Source of the DNA: an uncultured Eubacteriales bacterium
Lineage (GTDB): Bacteria; Bacillota; Clostridia; Oscillospirales; CAG-382
DNA length: 46,871 bases
Direction of reading: 5' to 3'
NCBI GenBank assembly: GCA_934446675.1
Contig: CAKSEL010000015.1
Location: forward strand, 1 to 46,871
The position numbers and the translations under genes were made by a program. Position 1 is the stretch's first letter, and each line of letters starts with the position of its first letter. Of this stretch, positions 1-8,160 are shown piece after piece. Under the pieces are notes generated by a model, which was not told where the DNA came from, did no database searches, and saw nothing but the letters and a program-made list of their open reading frames with translations.

Positions 1-37
1 TATTTGGAGGATTTTTTTCACCGGTTAACCTTTTTTG

Positions 38-66
38 AACCACGCGACTATCGCGTGGTTTTCTTT
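38..66 (+). terminator. Intrinsic terminator of a gene left of the window
   Basis: A perfect 10-bp stem (AACCACGCGA / TCGCGTGGTT) with a 3-nt loop is followed by a T-rich tract (TTTTCTTT). The T-tract lies on the plus strand only, so it ends a plus-strand transcript that enters from outside the window. Confidence 0.85.
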
Positions 67-71
67 ATACA

Positions 72-106
72 AAAAGATTCAGGACTGCCGGAAAAAGCAG
101 TCCTGT
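72..106 (-). terminator. Terminator of the SLH/LRR surface protein gene
   Basis: The arms AGGACTGC and GCAGTCCT form an 8-bp stem about 20 nt past the stop codon of the minus-strand gene ending at 125. Read on the minus strand it is followed by GAATCTTTTT, a moderate T-tract. Confidence 0.65.
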
Positions 107-124
107 TTTGATTTATGAGGTGAT

Positions 125-2014
125 TCAGTCCTGATGTTTCAGAACGTAATCAAGCTTCCAGAACATGGTTGCGGTATCCGCGCGCGACGGTGCAACCTTG
201 GGGTAAAGTGCGTATTCATATCCGTTTACGGAATGTATGAACATGACATTATTGTCAAAGCACCAGCAAATCGGCGTTTTTGCATAATCCGCTATATCCG
301 TATAGTCGTTATATGACCGCAGAGCTTCCGCATTGCTCTCGCTGACCGACACATCAAGTCCGCGGCTCTTGGCATAACGGTAGAATATTGTCGCAATCTG
401 TTCTCTTGTTATGATGTCATCGGGCGAAAACGTATTGGTTCCCGTGCCGTTGATTATGCCGTTTGACAACGCCCATGCCACGGCTTTTTTATACCAGTCC
501 TGTTTAAGATCGGTAAACTTTGTAGATGCGCTGCATTCGGGCTGTCCCGCAAGTCTGTAAAACATTGTCGCAAACTGTGCTCTTGTAATTGTATTTTCGG
601 GGCTGAAAGTATCGGCACCAGTACCGTTCATTATTCCGTTATCAAGGCAGAATTCAATACCGGAATGATTAGAGTCTCCGTCTGCGCTCTGTATATCCTT
701 AAATTTCTTTACAGCGCACTTTTCGCCCTTTTCTTCACAGGTAAATCTGTCGTCGGCTGCCGCTGTCGGCTCACCCTTTTCTATAACCTCTCCGGTATCG
801 AGCAGAATGCATTTAAAGCCGTTATCGCGTGCGTATTGCTCGGCAGCCGTTCCGGAATAGCACTTAATTACGAGGTTTTCGTTTCTTACGTCGTAATCGT
901 CCACGTAATCCCAGCCGAAAGCGTGCATATCAATTTGCGTTACGCTTTTGGGAATTGTGACCTCGTTTAAGTTGTTACAGCGGAAGAACGCCGCTTCTCC
1001 GATATGCTCAACACCTTCTTGTATCGTAAGATTTGAAAGGCTTTCGCACCATGAAAAGGCATTGTCTCCGATTTCTTTTACCGTACCGGGAATAACAACA
1101 TTGTTTAAGTTTTTGCACCAGTAAAATCCAAGCTTTGAAATAGATCTCAGCGTTGACGGGAGCTTGACCGAGGTAATATTCGACATTCCGAAAGCGTCAA
1201 CGCCCATAAGCGTTGTGCCCTCGCGTATCGCAATATCGCCGACGGCTTCCCACTCGTGAATCTGCTTGTTCTCGGTCGGTGCGGACGGATCGGAATTGTT
1301 TATTGTAGCATACCCGATTCGGATTCCCGCAATCAAATATTGCCCGTGATACTGAATTCCGTCAATGCGGTTGTTCGGGTCTGCGTCATAAGCCGAGCCG
1401 AAAAATATTCTCTTGCCCATATATTCGAGGTTTTTCGGCATTGTGATATTTTTAAGCGCCTCACCGCTGATTGCTTCATCTCCTATATATTTTACACTGT
1501 CGGGGACAACCAGCGTTTCAAGCACATCGCCGCAGTTTATGGCGTAGTCTTTTATAACTTCAAGCCCGTCATTTAATTTAAGATATTTTAAGTACCGACA
1601 GTCAATGGCTCTGTTTCCGATTTCCTTTATCGTGGGCGGCAGTGTGATACCGGAAATTTTTGTTGCGCTCTCACGAAGTGCTCCGTCACCTATAGCTGTA
1701 ACCGTGTGACCGTTTATCTCTGACGGAATATTAAGTTCAATCGTAAAATTCGGATCTGAGTCGTACCAGAATTTCGCCGAATAACTTGTGATCATTGCCG
1801 AGCCGTCATCACGGATAGTATATACAAGCGATTCGAGCGAATCATTTTGCCGATACTCCTCCATATCGTCGGTTACAGCAGTTTTGCTCTGTTCGTTCCA
1901 TTCCATACCGTAATCCGTGTCGTAAATGCTCCACGCATTTGCTGCCGGCACAAATTCCGCAGAAACCAGCATTACCATGCCGAGAATGATAGAAATCAGT
2001 TTTTTTAAGTGCAT
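125..2014 (-). CDS. Secreted SLH protein with BspA-type leucine-rich repeats
   Basis: This is a predicted cell-surface protein of about 629 residues. The start is placed at the ATG for MHLKKLISII because GAAAGG lies 9 nt upstream; an in-frame TTG 21 nt further up is not needed. Residues 1-27 form a signal peptide (KK, hydrophobic core, AANA cleavage region). The middle (about 80-390) carries repeated blocks such as LPSTLRSI, IPGTVKEIGDNAF and IPKSVTQI, typical of BspA/LRR_5 surface proteins that bind host or matrix ligands. The C-terminal 200 residues hold three SLH-like modules (NGIMNGTGADTFSPE, NGIINGTGTNTFSPD, then a weaker third), which in known proteins anchor to cell-wall polymers. It is monocistronic, with a terminator downstream. 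The ligand cannot be read from the sequence. Confidence 0.88.
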   Translation of the reverse strand: MHLKKLISIILGMVMLVSAEFVPAANAWSIYDTDYGMEWNEQSKTAVTDDMEEYRQNDSLESLVYTIRDDGSAMITSYSAKFWYDSDPNFTIELNIPSEINGHTVTAIGDGALRESATKISGITLPPTIKEIGNRAIDCRYLKYLKLNDGLEVIKDYAINCGDVLETLVVPDSVKYIGDEAISGEALKNITMPKNLEYMGKRIFFGSAYDADPNNRIDGIQYHGQYLIAGIRIGYATINNSDPSAPTENKQIHEWEAVGDIAIREGTTLMGVDAFGMSNITSVKLPSTLRSISKLGFYWCKNLNNVVIPGTVKEIGDNAFSWCESLSNLTIQEGVEHIGEAAFFRCNNLNEVTIPKSVTQIDMHAFGWDYVDDYDVRNENLVIKCYSGTAAEQYARDNGFKCILLDTGEVIEKGEPTAAADDRFTCEEKGEKCAVKKFKDIQSADGDSNHSGIEFCLDNGIMNGTGADTFSPENTITRAQFATMFYRLAGQPECSASTKFTDLKQDWYKKAVAWALSNGIINGTGTNTFSPDDIITREQIATIFYRYAKSRGLDVSVSESNAEALRSYNDYTDIADYAKTPICWCFDNNVMFIHSVNGYEYALYPKVAPSRADTATMFWKLDYVLKHQD

Positions 2015-2153
2015 AATCATCAGCCTTTCCGTCAATTCTAAATTATTGCATATAATGACTCTACTGTATTTATTTTACCATATTCCCTGATTTAAGTAAA
2101 TGTGATTTCCCGAATTGGCATTGACAAATGCGGAAAACTTTTCGGTTTTCTGT

Positions 2154-2181
2154 TTGTTTTTTTAGAAAAGCATGGTATAAT
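2154..2181 (+). promoter_or_regulatory. Promoter of the double-HTH gene
   Basis: A TATAAT with an extended-10 TGG lies at 2173-2181, and TTGTTT is 16 bp upstream. The start codon at 2205 follows a GGGAAGTG ribosome site. The -35 is weak and the -10 strong. Confidence 0.6.
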
Positions 2182-2204
2182 AAAAATTATCGGGAAGTGA
2201 TAAA

Positions 2205-3926
2205 ATGTTTCATGAAAAGCTGAATGAATATATGGATCTGCTGCATTGCTCCGGGAAAGAATTTGCAAAACATTCCGGAATATCCGAATCTACCGTAAGC
2301 AGATACCGTTCTGGCGAGCGCGTTCCGTCAAAAGGTACTGAGCTTGAAAAGCTTTGCCGCGGAATATGCCGTGCCGCCGAAGAAAAAAACATGACTCTTG
2401 AATTCGACGAAGTTTACCGCGAGCTTGCGGCGCTTATAAAACAGGAGATCTTTGATTTTACGGCATTTTGCGAAAAGATAAATCTGCTCTTTTCCGCGCT
2501 GTCGGTCAATGCGGCTGAAATTTCAAAGGCTATGCGCTACGACTCATCTTACATATCGAGAATAAGAAACGGCGAGAGAAAGCCGTCAAAACCGGCGGCA
2601 TTTGCGTCGGAACTCTCCTCTGCTGTTGCAAAAAGATACTGTTCGGATTCTGACAAGCGCATAACGGCTGAGCTTATGGGAATTTCCGTATCGGAAATAC
2701 AAAGGAAAACAGACTATGAAAAGCATCTTTGCGAATGGCTGTGCAGAGAGTCAGGAAATTCCGCGGACAGTCCCGTAAACAAGTTTCTTTCAAAGCTTGA
2801 CGGCTTCGACCTCAATCAATACATAAAAGCCATACGTTTTGACGAGATGAAAGTCCCGACCGTGCCGTTTGCCCTTCCTTCATCAAAGCATTATTACGGT
2901 CTTGAAGAAATAAAGAACGGCGAGCTTGATTTTCTAAAGACAACGGCGCTCTCCAAGTCAAAGCAAAGCGTTTTCATGTGCAGCGACATGCAGATGGACG
3001 ACATGGCTTGCGACATGGAATTTTCAAAAAAGTATATGTTCGGTCTTGCGGCAATGCTCAAAAAAGGACTGCACCTGAACGTCATACACAATCTCAACCG
3101 ACCTTTTAACGAGATAATGTTAGGACTTGAAAACTGGATTCCGCTATACATGACAGGTCAGATTTCACCGTTTTACATAAACGGCGTACACAACCGTATA
3201 TTCTGTCATTTACTCAACGTTTCGGGAGCCGCCGCGCTGTCGGGAGAGTGCATTTCCGGCCATCATGCAAAGAGCAGATATTATCTTACAAACAGCAAAA
3301 GCGAGCTTGATTATTACGGTGAACGCGCAGAATTTCTGTTAAAAAAATCACTGCCTCTCATGGAGATTTACAATGAAAACAACTCTGCTTCGCTGCGCGC
3401 ATTTTTAGCGTCGGACTGCGAAAAAGGCGGAAATATTACAAACTATCTCATCTCTCCGCCGCTGTATGCGCTTGACGGCGGCATGACCGAAAAAATACTT
3501 TCAAAAAGCTGCATTTCCGCACTTGAAAGAGAAACAATAAAAAAGCATATAGACTTTACAAAGGAAAGATTTGCAAAATCGCTTGAAAACGGTACTGTTA
3601 CCGACGTATTCGGCATACTTTCGCGCGAAGAATTTGAAGAACACCCGGTCTCACTTTCTCTTTCCGAAATTTTTCCCGAAAACGACATACATTTTGAATA
3701 CGACGAATATTTAACGCTATGCTCGCGTGCAAAAGAGCTGTCGCTTACCCAAAACGGCTATTCGGTCCGCATTTCGGAAAGTAACCCGTTCAGGAACATA
3801 AACATAAGCGTCAAAAAAGGCAGCTACGTCATGATCTCAAAGAACAACTCTCCTGCAATTCACTTTGTCATCAGGCACCCGACGCTTATAGGCGCATTTG
3901 AAAACTTTGAATTTCCGATCATATAG
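2205..3926 (+). CDS. Protein with two XRE-type helix-turn-helix domains and an unknown C-terminal region
   Basis: This 573-residue protein has a Cro/CI-type helix-turn-helix at about residues 10-45 (KEFAKHSGISESTVSRYRSG). A second one lies at about 95-130 (NAAEISKAMRYDSSYISRIRNG). Each ends in the 'G-E-R-x-P-S' turn typical of XRE proteins. The remaining 430 residues have no motif I recognise and no membrane segment, so the protein is probably a cytoplasmic DNA-binding regulator with a large sensing region. It stands alone, facing away from the SLH gene, behind its own extended -10 promoter. Two tandem HTHs in one chain could let a monomer bind a palindrome. Target and ligand are unknown. Confidence 0.8.
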   Translation: MFHEKLNEYMDLLHCSGKEFAKHSGISESTVSRYRSGERVPSKGTELEKLCRGICRAAEEKNMTLEFDEVYRELAALIKQEIFDFTAFCEKINLLFSALSVNAAEISKAMRYDSSYISRIRNGERKPSKPAAFASELSSAVAKRYCSDSDKRITAELMGISVSEIQRKTDYEKHLCEWLCRESGNSADSPVNKFLSKLDGFDLNQYIKAIRFDEMKVPTVPFALPSSKHYYGLEEIKNGELDFLKTTALSKSKQSVFMCSDMQMDDMACDMEFSKKYMFGLAAMLKKGLHLNVIHNLNRPFNEIMLGLENWIPLYMTGQISPFYINGVHNRIFCHLLNVSGAAALSGECISGHHAKSRYYLTNSKSELDYYGERAEFLLKKSLPLMEIYNENNSASLRAFLASDCEKGGNITNYLISPPLYALDGGMTEKILSKSCISALERETIKKHIDFTKERFAKSLENGTVTDVFGILSREEFEEHPVSLSLSEIFPENDIHFEYDEYLTLCSRAKELSLTQNGYSVRISESNPFRNINISVKKGSYVMISKNNSPAIHFVIRHPTLIGAFENFEFPII

Positions 3927-4001
3927 CTGCTTTACGGCAAAATAAAAAGCCGCCCTGATCTTAATGCAAAGTCAGTGCAGCTTGGAATTTAAAGACTTGA
4001 A

Positions 4002-4244
4002 TTATTCTGCCGTATTTTCGAGAATGTCAACAATGACACGCTTGCCGTCGCGGTTTGCGACAGCCTTTACGACGGTTCTTATAGCCTTTGCAATACGTCC
4101 CTGTTTTCCGATAACTTTTCCGAGATCGGATTCGTCTACCATAAGGCTGAGAACGACGGTATCGCCGTCAACCTTTTCTTCGACCGACACCCTATCCGGA
4201 TTGTTTACGATAGAAGACGCAATATCATAGAGAACCTCTTTCAA
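4002..4244 (-). CDS. khpA: KhpA-type KH-domain RNA-binding protein
   Basis: This is an 80-residue single type-II KH domain protein. The RNA-contacting GxxG loop is visible as GKVIGKQGRIAKAIR at about residues 42-56. The family (KhpA/YlqC) binds RNA as a homodimer or with KhpB and affects cell division and ribosome-related processes in Firmicutes. It is the last gene of the ylxM-ffh-rpsP-khpA block. The genes that usually follow in Bacillus and Clostridia (rimM, trmD, rplS) are absent: a convergent, unrelated gene ends 75 bp downstream. A ribosome site AGGAGG lies just upstream of the ATG. Confidence 0.95.
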   Translation of the reverse strand: MKEVLYDIASSIVNNPDRVSVEEKVDGDTVVLSLMVDESDLGKVIGKQGRIAKAIRTVVKAVANRDGKRVIVDILENTAE

Positions 4245-4312
4245 CGCAAAATCCTCCTTACATTGCGGCGGATCATACTTTGCCGTTTTACGGGCAATGC
4301 AAATCCGTTAGA

Positions 4313-4555
4313 TTAAAGAACTCCGTTCTTCTTGAGAAGGCTTCTTACGGTTTCTGTGGGCTGTGCGCCGTTCTTGATCCATGTCTTTGCCTTTTCAACG
4401 TCAACGGTTACGGTTGCGGGATCGGTACCGGGATTTACGCTTCCGATTTCTTCAATGAAACGGCCGTCTCTGGGGTAACGGGAATCTGCTACAACGATCT
4501 TGTAGAAAGGAGCTTTCTTTGCGCCGGTTCTTCTGAGTCTGATTTTTACTGACAT
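4313..4555 (-). CDS. rpsP: 30S ribosomal protein S16
   Basis: At 80 residues this is the normal length for S16. The N-terminal signature (VKIRLRRTGAKKAPFYKIVV) and the SRYPRDGRFIEEIGSVNP segment are unmistakable. S16 binds 16S rRNA early in assembly of the 30S body. The gene sits 68 bp after ffh and 68 bp before khpA, on the same strand, with a GGAGGAA ribosome site. It is the expected member of the SRP/ribosome operon. Confidence 0.98.
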   Translation of the reverse strand: MSVKIRLRRTGAKKAPFYKIVVADSRYPRDGRFIEEIGSVNPGTDPATVTVDVEKAKTWIKNGAQPTETVRSLLKKNGVL

Positions 4556-4623
4556 TTCTGTTCCTCCGAAATTATTATAATGAATATTTATTTATAAACG
4601 CTTGTGTTCAAGCAAGTTTATAC

Positions 4624-5991
4624 TTATTTTTTCTTTTTCTTCTTATTTTTCTTGAGCCTTTTTGCCATGAATCTGCCGCCCATTCCTCCGAACGGTGAAT
4701 TTCCGCTCGTGAGCTGCTTCATCATCTTCTGCGTTGTATCAAACTGTTTAAGCAGTCTGTTTACATCCTCGACTTTCATTCCGCTGCCGAGCGCTATGCG
4801 CTTTTTTCTCGACGCGTTTATGATCTCGGGGTTATTTCTTTCTTTTGGCGTCATGGAAAGTATTATCGCTTTCATGCGGTCTATTGCGCGCTCGTCAATT
4901 TTGACGTCCTTCAACGCGTCGGGCTTTACACCCGGAATCATGCCCATTATCTGTTCGAGAGGTCCCATATTGCGTATCTGCTCGAACTGTTCAAGGTAAT
5001 CCTCAAGCGTGAAAGACTGCTCGCGCATTTTCTTTTCAAGCTCGGCTGCTTTCTTTTCGTCTATCGCCTGTTCGGCTTTTTCGATAAGTGAGAGCACATC
5101 GCCCATACCGAGTATTCTCGACGCCATTCTGTCGGGATAAAACGGCTCGATATTCTCCATCTTTTCGCCGGTACCGATAAACTTTATCGGCTTTCCCGTT
5201 ACCTGTCTTGTAGAGAGTGCCGCGCCGCCTCGTGTATCGCCGTCAAGCTTTGTAAGGATTATACCCGTTACGTCAAGCTTTTCGTTAAAGGCAGCAGCCG
5301 CGTTTACAGCGTCCTGTCCGGTCATAGCGTCCACTACGAACAGTATTTCGGTAGGATTAAGCTTTTCCTTTATCTCTTTAAGCTCGTCCATGAGCTTTTC
5401 GTCAACATGAAGCCGTCCTGCGGTATCGAGAAACAGCATATCATGTCCGTGTTTCTTTGCGTGTTCGAGCGCTTTCTGCGCAATCTCCACGGGATCCGTA
5501 CAGCCCTCGATCGTGAACACCGGAACGTCTATGCTCTGTCCGACAACCTGGAGCTGTTTTATGGCAGCCGGTCTGTAAACGTCGCACGCCGCAAGCAGCG
5601 GTCTTTTGCCCTGCTTTTTATACATAAGCGCAAGCTTTCCGGTATGCGTTGTTTTACCTGCGCCCTGAAGTCCGCACATCATGACTATCGTCGGCGGTTT
5701 TGACGAAATTACAAGCTTTGAATTTTCGCCGCCCATGAGCTTTGTAAGCTCTTCGTTTACAATTTTGACTATCTGCTGCGACGGCACAAGGCTCTCAAGC
5801 ACTTCCGCGCCTACGGCTCTTTCGGTCGCAGTCTTTATGAAGTCCTTTACTACCTTATAATTTACGTCCGCCTCGAGAAGTGCGAGCTTTATCTCACGCA
5901 TTCCCTCTTTTACGTCGGCTTCGGTAAGTTTTCCTTTGTTTTTGAATGACTTGAACGCATTGGCAAGTCGTGAACTCAGGCTTTCGTACAT
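4624..5991 (-). CDS. ffh: Signal recognition particle GTPase Ffh
   Basis: This 455-residue SRP54 protein targets nascent membrane and secreted proteins to FtsY/SecYEG as part of the SRP with 4.5S/6S RNA. The N domain is residues 1-90. The GTPase G domain has G1 GLQGAGKTTHTGKLA (about 108-122), the DTAGR motif and TKLDGDTRGGAAL. The M domain (from about 300) has the RNA-binding stretch INASRKKRIALGSG and ends in a Lys-rich tail (KKNKKKKKK). An AGGAG site precedes the ATG by 6 nt, and the ylxM stop is 15 bp upstream, so the two are co-transcribed from the strong promoter at 6376-6404. Confidence 0.98.
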   Translation of the reverse strand: MYESLSSRLANAFKSFKNKGKLTEADVKEGMREIKLALLEADVNYKVVKDFIKTATERAVGAEVLESLVPSQQIVKIVNEELTKLMGGENSKLVISSKPPTIVMMCGLQGAGKTTHTGKLALMYKKQGKRPLLAACDVYRPAAIKQLQVVGQSIDVPVFTIEGCTDPVEIAQKALEHAKKHGHDMLFLDTAGRLHVDEKLMDELKEIKEKLNPTEILFVVDAMTGQDAVNAAAAFNEKLDVTGIILTKLDGDTRGGAALSTRQVTGKPIKFIGTGEKMENIEPFYPDRMASRILGMGDVLSLIEKAEQAIDEKKAAELEKKMREQSFTLEDYLEQFEQIRNMGPLEQIMGMIPGVKPDALKDVKIDERAIDRMKAIILSMTPKERNNPEIINASRKKRIALGSGMKVEDVNRLLKQFDTTQKMMKQLTSGNSPFGGMGGRFMAKRLKKNKKKKKK

Positions 5992-6006
5992 ATTTCTCCT
6001 AAAAGA

Positions 6007-6333
6007 TCAATCGTTTATGCTTATTAATTCTTCGGCAATCTTTTGCAGCTCTTTATTATTCTCTTTCAAAGCTATCTCTTCGACAAGCGAAAGCAGCTTT
6101 TCGGTTCTTTTTGATTTTTCTCTCAGTTTTAAGCAGTTTTCAAACTCCGCAAGCTGATTTTCCGCGTGCTTTATCTGATCTCTCACGCCCTGTCTCGATA
6201 TTCCCGTCTGTTCGGCAATCTCCGACAGCGAAAGATCTTCGTTATAATACGCCTCAAGCGCCGTTCTCTGTTTTTCGGGAAGCAGCGCGCCGTATATATC
6301 GCACAAAACCGATATTTCAAGATTTTTATTCAA
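6007..6333 (-). CDS. ylxM: YlxM family HTH protein, SRP operon
   Basis: This protein of about 108 residues has a sigma-70 region-4-like helix-turn-helix (LSEIAEQTGISRQGVRDQIKH) and a coiled C-terminal helix. The family always sits next to ffh and is thought to modulate SRP function or ffh expression. I place the start at a TTG (6333), for three reasons. The product then begins NKNLEISVLCDIYG, like other YlxM proteins. AAGGTGGG lies 5-6 nt upstream. The promoter -10 overlaps an upstream GTG, so that GTG would sit before the transcription start. Confidence 0.92.
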   Translation of the reverse strand: MNKNLEISVLCDIYGALLPEKQRTALEAYYNEDLSLSEIAEQTGISRQGVRDQIKHAENQLAEFENCLKLREKSKRTEKLLSLVEEIALKENNKELQKIAEELISIND

Positions 6334-6375
6334 ATTACCCACCTTGACTGTAAAGTAATTTTCTTTACAGCCGAT

Positions 6376-6404
6376 ATTATACACCGTGTTTGCCTGCTTG
6401 TCAA
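6376..6404 (-). promoter_or_regulatory. Consensus promoter of the ylxM-ffh-rpsP-khpA operon
   Basis: TTGACA and TATAAT are separated by exactly 17 bp, a full sigma-A consensus. Predicted transcription start is about 6369, roughly 36 nt before the TTG start of ylxM. Confidence 0.93.
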
Positions 6405-6449
6405 GAGTTTTTTGAAAAAACGCCGGATTAAGGCATGATTACAGGCATA

Positions 6450-6480
6450 AAACAGGCAAAGCGGCCGTTTTCACGACCGC
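6450..6480 (-). terminator. Terminator of the ferredoxin-like gene
   Basis: GCGGTCG and CGGCCGC form a 7-bp stem with one G-U pair, 20 nt beyond the stop at 6501. A modest T-rich stretch follows on the minus strand. The hairpin separates this gene from the SRP operon promoter. Confidence 0.6.
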
Positions 6481-6500
6481 AGCATTATTATTTGTCTTTT

Positions 6501-7265
6501 TCAGTTAACGAGAATTTTGCCGTCCGTCGAGATTGTCACAACCTGCCAAGGTATAAATTTCCCGCTGTTCTGAAGTGCTTTCTTTGCAGCGTTTTCAAGT
6601 CCTCCGCAGCAAGGAACCTCCATGCGGACTACCGTCAGGCTCTTGATATTGTTCTCGGCTATTATCGCGGTAAGCTTATCGGTATAATCAACATCATCGA
6701 GCTTGGGACAGCCTACGAGAGTTATACGGTTTCTTATAAACTTATTATGAAAATCTCCGTATGCATACGCAGTGCAGTCTGCCGCAACAAGCAGGTTTGC
6801 TCCGTCAAAATACGGTGCGTTTATCGGGACGAGCTTTATCTGTACGGGCCACTGCGAAAGACGGCTCGGATTTGTGTGTTCATGCTCATGACATTCGTCA
6901 TTCACGCCGCAGTCGTCATGTACTATCCTCTTTGAATTTGTACTGGGACATGGCAAAGTTCCGTCATGATGTCCGCCGTGTCCGCTGTGATGCGCGTGTT
7001 CATCGGCATGGCACTCATGCTCCTGTTTTTTCTTCTTGTTTTGCTCGACCGCCTCTGCGTCATAAGCCGGAGCCTCGCGTTCCTCAAAGCTTATAGCCTC
7101 TACGGGACATGACGGCAGGCAATCGCCGAGACCGTCGCAGTAATCCTCGCGCATAAGTTTTGCTTTACCGTCCACAACGGCTATCGCGCCTTCATGACAA
7201 GCCTCTGCGCAAAGTCCGCAGCCTGTACACTTCTCCCGGTCAATTTTAATTATCTTTCTTACCAT
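6501..7265 (-). CDS. 4Fe-4S ferredoxin-domain protein with His-rich linker
   Basis: This is a 254-residue iron-sulfur protein. Residues about 8-60 form a bacterial-type ferredoxin: CTGCGLCAEAC gives one Cx2Cx2CxnC cluster site and CDGLGDCLPSCP the second, with slightly altered spacing. A linker at about 85-105 is packed with His, Cys, Asp and Glu and looks like a metal-binding segment. The C-terminal 140 residues include APYFDGANLLVAADC and MEVPCCGGLENAA, conserved in clostridial ferredoxin-like proteins of unknown role. A GGAGG site precedes the ATG, and the gene has its own promoter region and terminator. An electron-transfer role is likely; partners are not encoded nearby. Confidence 0.85.
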   Translation of the reverse strand: MVRKIIKIDREKCTGCGLCAEACHEGAIAVVDGKAKLMREDYCDGLGDCLPSCPVEAISFEEREAPAYDAEAVEQNKKKKQEHECHADEHAHHSGHGGHHDGTLPCPSTNSKRIVHDDCGVNDECHEHEHTNPSRLSQWPVQIKLVPINAPYFDGANLLVAADCTAYAYGDFHNKFIRNRITLVGCPKLDDVDYTDKLTAIIAENNIKSLTVVRMEVPCCGGLENAAKKALQNSGKFIPWQVVTISTDGKILVN

Positions 7266-7304
7266 TTTGTTTTACCTCCGCATTTGTTTTTTGTTTACGG
7301 CTGA

Positions 7305-7347
7305 ATTATACAGCAAATACGGCGGCAAGTATGTTGTAATTACAACA
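7305..7347 (-). promoter_or_regulatory. Promoter region with 16-bp palindromic operator candidate
   Basis: A TATAAT (7305-7310, minus strand) precedes the ferredoxin gene. No good -35 is present. Instead the perfect palindrome TGTTGTAATTACAACA (7332-7347) covers the -35 position. This arrangement is typical of a site for a dimeric regulator. The regulator is not identifiable from the site. Confidence 0.55.
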
Positions 7348-7359
7348 AAACAAAAAATT

Positions 7360-8157
7360 TTAAATAATTCCGAGAAGTTTTTGCGCATTCAAAAAGCAAA
7401 TGTCGTTTTTTTCGTACTCCGAAAGTCCGAGAGAGTCTATAAGGCGCATTTCAATCGACGCATTGCTCCAGGGACAGTCCGTGCCGAAAAGAATTTTTTT
7501 GCTCGTATGCTTTTCAACGATTTTAAGCGCGGCGTCTCTCGGAATACGTCCGCAGCAGCACGCGGTATCAAAGTAAACGTCAAGTCCGCAGAGCTTTTCA
7601 AGCACATCATACGAACAGCCAAGTCCCCCGAAATGAGCCGCGACAACCGGCGAATTGAACCATTTAAGCGCGTTTGCAAGATTATCCGGCATACAGTGAA
7701 ACGGTGCGGGATAACCGTAATCCTGTCCCGCATGAAAGACGGTTATAAGTCCGAGTTCTGATATTTTCTTATACAAAGGTTTCATTTTTTCATCGTCGGC
7801 ATAGAATTGCTGATACTCCGGGTGCAGCTTTACGCCTTTGAGTCCGAGACTTTTTATGCGTTCAAGCTCATACAGTGCGTCGGGCGCGTCGGGAAAAACA
7901 GACCCGAACGCGCATATTCCGCTGCGGTTATTTATTGACACCGCAAAATCGTTGACCTTTTTCTGCTGATGTGCGTTTGTGGCAATACTCAAAACAACGC
8001 TGAGCGACACACCGTTTTGTCCCATGGACTTTTCAAGTCCGGTTACGGTTCCGTCGGTATAAGGTATAAGTCCTCCCGAATCGTGAGCGAGCTTTTTAAC
8101 CGCCCTCTCTGCTATTGCGTCAGGAAAACAGTGCGTGTGAAAATCAACAAGTTTCAT
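7360..8157 (-). CDS. Amidohydrolase family 2 metal-dependent hydrolase
   Basis: This 265-residue TIM-barrel hydrolase has the metal-binding HxH at residues 7-9 (DFHTHC), a KLHPEYQ strand, FHAG, and a terminal GTDCPW with the catalytic Asp. These match the amidohydrolase_2 (aminocarboxymuconate-decarboxylase-like) group. The substrate cannot be told. It is the last of three hydrolase genes on the minus strand: the SGNH gene stops 3 bp upstream of its start, so they are translated from one mRNA begun at the promoter near 9600. The context with a GDPD and an SGNH esterase suggests use of an external ester or phosphodiester. Confidence 0.85.
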   Translation of the reverse strand: MKLVDFHTHCFPDAIAERAVKKLAHDSGGLIPYTDGTVTGLEKSMGQNGVSLSVVLSIATNAHQQKKVNDFAVSINNRSGICAFGSVFPDAPDALYELERIKSLGLKGVKLHPEYQQFYADDEKMKPLYKKISELGLITVFHAGQDYGYPAPFHCMPDNLANALKWFNSPVVAAHFGGLGCSYDVLEKLCGLDVYFDTACCCGRIPRDAALKIVEKHTSKKILFGTDCPWSNASIEMRLIDSLGLSEYEKNDICFLNAQKLLGII

Positions 8158-8160
8158 TCT

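Noticed and set aside
7332..7347. Rex redox-repressor site
   Set aside because: Rex sites have a 4-bp gap (TTGTTAAnnnnTTAACAA). This palindrome has none, so no named regulator is claimed.
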